A stretch of DNA of 8,174 bases. Origin: Planctomycetota bacterium. Its GTDB lineage: Bacteria > Planctomycetota > Phycisphaerae > WQYP01. The notes below the pieces were generated by a model. That model worked only from the letters and a program-made list of their open reading frames with translations. It did not search any database and was not told where the DNA came from. This document shows, piece after piece, positions 6,352 to 8,174 of the stretch (position 1 is the first letter of the stretch; every line of letters begins with the position of its first letter). Made by a program: the position numbers and the translations under genes. The stretch is from positions 1-8,174 of the forward strand of contig JAJYZY010000109.1 in the NCBI GenBank assembly GCA_021799715.1, given 5' to 3'.

Positions 6352-6446
6352 CCGACTCAATGGTTTTACACTCGCACATTGCATGAATTCGTGGTGCGAC
6401 GGTGTGCCTGCGACCGGGAATTGCCCACAACGGCGGCGACTTGGGG

Positions 6447-6452
6447 TAAAAT
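6447..6452 (+). promoter_or_regulatory. -10 element immediately upstream of polA start
   Basis: TAAAAT (five of six to TATAAT) lies six bases before the polA ATG. TTGCCC at 6421-6426 resembles a -35 box, but the 20-bp spacing is long. If used, transcription would begin at or within a base or two of the start codon, as proposed for pyrC. No convincing Shine-Dalgarno lies at normal spacing; a GGGG at 6443-6446 is 12 bases away. Confidence 0.4.
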
Positions 6453-6458
6453 CCGGCG

Positions 6459-8174
6459 ATGACAACGTCCCGGACACTTTACGTTATTGATGGTCATGCG
6501 CAAATTTATCGCGCCTATTACGCGCTGCCGCCGCTGAATGCTCCTTCGGGTGAACCCACCAATGCGACGTTTGGCTTTGTTTCCGCACTGCTGAAACTGC
6601 TTCAGACAAAAAAGCCGTCGCGACTGGTGCTGGCCATGGATGCCGGCTCCAGCGGCCGGGAACTTTTAGACAGCCAATACAAAGCCCACCGCAAACCCAT
6701 GCCCGATGACATGCGCCCGCAAATTGAACGCATTATGAGTATTGCCAATGTCATGGCGCTGCCCACGTTGCGCATTGCCGGGTTTGAAGCGGATGATGTG
6801 ATCGCCACGCTGACGCAGCGCGTGCTGGCACAAACGGACCCGCCGGATGTTTTTATTTGTTCCCGTGATAAAGACCTGGATCAACTTGTGGGCGACAAGG
6901 TGCGGCTTTATGACATTCAAACCGGGGAAACCATCGACGCCGCCGCCCTGCTGCAAAGCAAGGGGTATTCTCCGCAACAAGCGGGGGATGTTCTGGCATT
7001 AACCGGTGACACCGCCGACAATATTCCTGGAATTCCGGGTGTGGGTCCAAAAACCGCCGCCAAATGGATCGCGCAATTCGGCAATCTGGATAATCTCATT
7101 GCGCATAGCGCGGAAATTCCAGGTAAGATCGGCCAGGCGTTGCGGGATAACCTGCCGGTTCTGGCACAATCCCGACAACTGGTGCGCCTGCAATATGACG
7201 TTCCATTGGAGCTGCCAACCACCGATTTTGATCCCGCCTCGCTGGAAAAATTGGAAAGCGTCTTTCACGAACTGCAATTTCAGCGCCTTCTGCCGGTATT
7301 AAGACAAACCCAGCAAGCCTTCGGCCTTACTAAAGCGCCGGCAACTGCTGCAACGGCGGAACCATCTATCCCGGTGGTCATGCCCGCAAAAAAGCAAGCA
7401 GCTTCGGCAGTTAATAAAGGCCTGTTTGATGCCCCCGACCCCGCCGCAGAATCCACGGATGAGTCTTCGCAACCAACGCCGTCACAAGCTGCGGTGGAGT
7501 TGCGGGAAGTGCTGGGTGATTATCGGCTGGTAAACAGCATAACGGCTTTGGATGCCATGATGCGGGACATCCACGAACTTCTGGAATCCAACCCGAAGCG
7601 TTGGCTCGCGGTAGATACGGAAACCGATTCACTTTCCGCGCTGCAGTCCCGTCTATGCGGTATTTCCCTGGCCGCCAGCGAGGGTTTGGCCTGGTATATT
7701 CCCGTCATGGGGCCCGGCTGCGAACTTGCGGTTGCGGACGTTGCCGCGCGACTTTCTCCGCTGCTGGTGGATAAGGGCATAAAAAAAATCGGGCAGAATT
7801 TAAAGTATGATATGCACGTTCTGCGACGCCACGGCATGCCTCTTGATGGTGTTTATTTTGATACCATGGTTGCCGCTTATCTGGTGGACGCCGCGCGCCA
7901 GAGCCTGTCCATGGATTCACTGGCGGCGGATTATCTTAAGCTGCGTCCCATTCCCATTACAGATCTGATCGGTACCGGCGTTAAACAGGGCAGTTTTGCG
8001 GATGTACCGTTGGATCGTGCCACGCGCTACGCCGCGGAAGATGCCGATGTCACCTATCGCCTCGCGGTGGCGCTGTTTGAACGAATCAACGCCATGGGCA
8101 TGCAACAACTTCTCTTTGAACTGGAAATGCCGCTGGTGACAATTCTCGCGGACATGGAAGCCGCCGGTATAAAA
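6459..8174 (+). CDS. polA: DNA polymerase I, 3' partial (5'-nuclease and 3'-5' exonuclease domains)
   Basis: Replication and repair polymerase that removes RNA primers and fills gaps. 572 codons are visible and the frame runs off the window. Residues 1 to about 290 form the FEN-like 5'-nuclease: LYVIDGHAQIYRAYY with Asp11, LAMDAG with Asp61, YKAHRKPMP, GFEADDVIATL, SRDKDLDQLV, and the helix-hairpin-helix-like GDTADNIPGIPGVGPKTAA. A low-complexity Ala/Pro/Ser linker (about 285-350) follows. The 3'-5' exonuclease domain keeps all three motifs: DTE with Asp386 and Glu388, NLKYD with Asn447 and Asp451, and YAAED with Tyr524 and Asp528. Proofreading is therefore likely active, unlike in many Pol I lineages that have lost it. 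The ATG at 6459 gives the standard N-terminus. Eight consecutive A (7781-7788) occur in the Ile-Lys-Lys-Ile segment just before exonuclease motif II. Confidence 0.96.
   Translation, partial: MTTSRTLYVIDGHAQIYRAYYALPPLNAPSGEPTNATFGFVSALLKLLQTKKPSRLVLAMDAGSSGRELLDSQYKAHRKPMPDDMRPQIERIMSIANVMALPTLRIAGFEADDVIATLTQRVLAQTDPPDVFICSRDKDLDQLVGDKVRLYDIQTGETIDAAALLQSKGYSPQQAGDVLALTGDTADNIPGIPGVGPKTAAKWIAQFGNLDNLIAHSAEIPGKIGQALRDNLPVLAQSRQLVRLQYDVPLELPTTDFDPASLEKLESVFHELQFQRLLPVLRQTQQAFGLTKAPATAATAEPSIPVVMPAKKQAASAVNKGLFDAPDPAAESTDESSQPTPSQAAVELREVLGDYRLVNSITALDAMMRDIHELLESNPKRWLAVDTETDSLSALQSRLCGISLAASEGLAWYIPVMGPGCELAVADVAARLSPLLVDKGIKKIGQNLKYDMHVLRRHGMPLDGVYFDTMVAAYLVDAARQSLSMDSLAADYLKLRPIPITDLIGTGVKQGSFADVPLDRATRYAAEDADVTYRLAVALFERINAMGMQQLLFELEMPLVTILADMEAAGIK

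Noticed and set aside
5148..6458. Second attachment site (copy of the tRNA-Tyr 3' end)
   Set aside because: I looked for GGTTCGAATCC and CGCGCCCA downstream and found no copy in the window.
5884..6477. A 197-codon open frame on the minus strand
   Set aside because: It is antisense to the DUF2130 remnant and the polA upstream region. The translation has no recognisable domain, while the plus strand gives clear family similarity.

Overview
The window reads as a piece of a bacterial chromosome of moderate GC. It carries housekeeping genes interrupted by one short decayed accessory stretch. The style of PurH, the PyrC, the WalJ-like hydrolase and the integrase tail resembles Planctomycetota (perhaps Phycisphaerae) or a related PVC lineage. 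That is inference from remembered family features, not a placement.

Layout, left to right. Positions 1-921 (+) hold the C-terminal part of a PQQ/BamB-type beta-propeller protein. It is followed after 25 bp by a complete purH (947-2533, +), the last two steps of IMP synthesis. Convergent to purH is a minus-strand group read from 4973 down to 2638: pyrC (class I dihydroorotase, pyrimidine synthesis), an unrecognised 55-codon ORF that starts right after the pyrC stop, and a WalJ/YycJ-like metallo-beta-lactamase-fold hydrolase whose ATG overlaps the small ORF's TGA. Divergent from pyrC is a tRNA-Tyr(GUA) gene at 5065-5147 (+), and each has a recognisable sigma70-like promoter in the shared 91-bp spacer.

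Positions 5148-6458 have no intact gene. They contain a tyrosine-recombinase (integrase) C-terminal fossil running into the 3' end of the tRNA gene, an imperfect inverted repeat, a 10-bp-period tandem/inverted repeat of the dispersed 'ACGCAGATT' kind, a very AT-rich patch, and the broken C-terminal end of a DUF2130-family protein with two single-base frameshifts. This looks like the remains of an element that integrated at tRNA-Tyr.

Positions 6459-8174 (+) hold the first 572 codons of polA (DNA polymerase I), with the 5'-nuclease domain and a 3'-5' exonuclease domain whose catalytic residues are intact. The polymerase domain lies beyond the window.

I see no convincing undescribed multi-gene system. 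The points most worth checking are the small coupled ORF between pyrC and the hydrolase, the -10 elements placed so close to the pyrC and polA start codons that leaderless mRNAs are likely, and the integrase tail encoded antisense within tRNA-Tyr.
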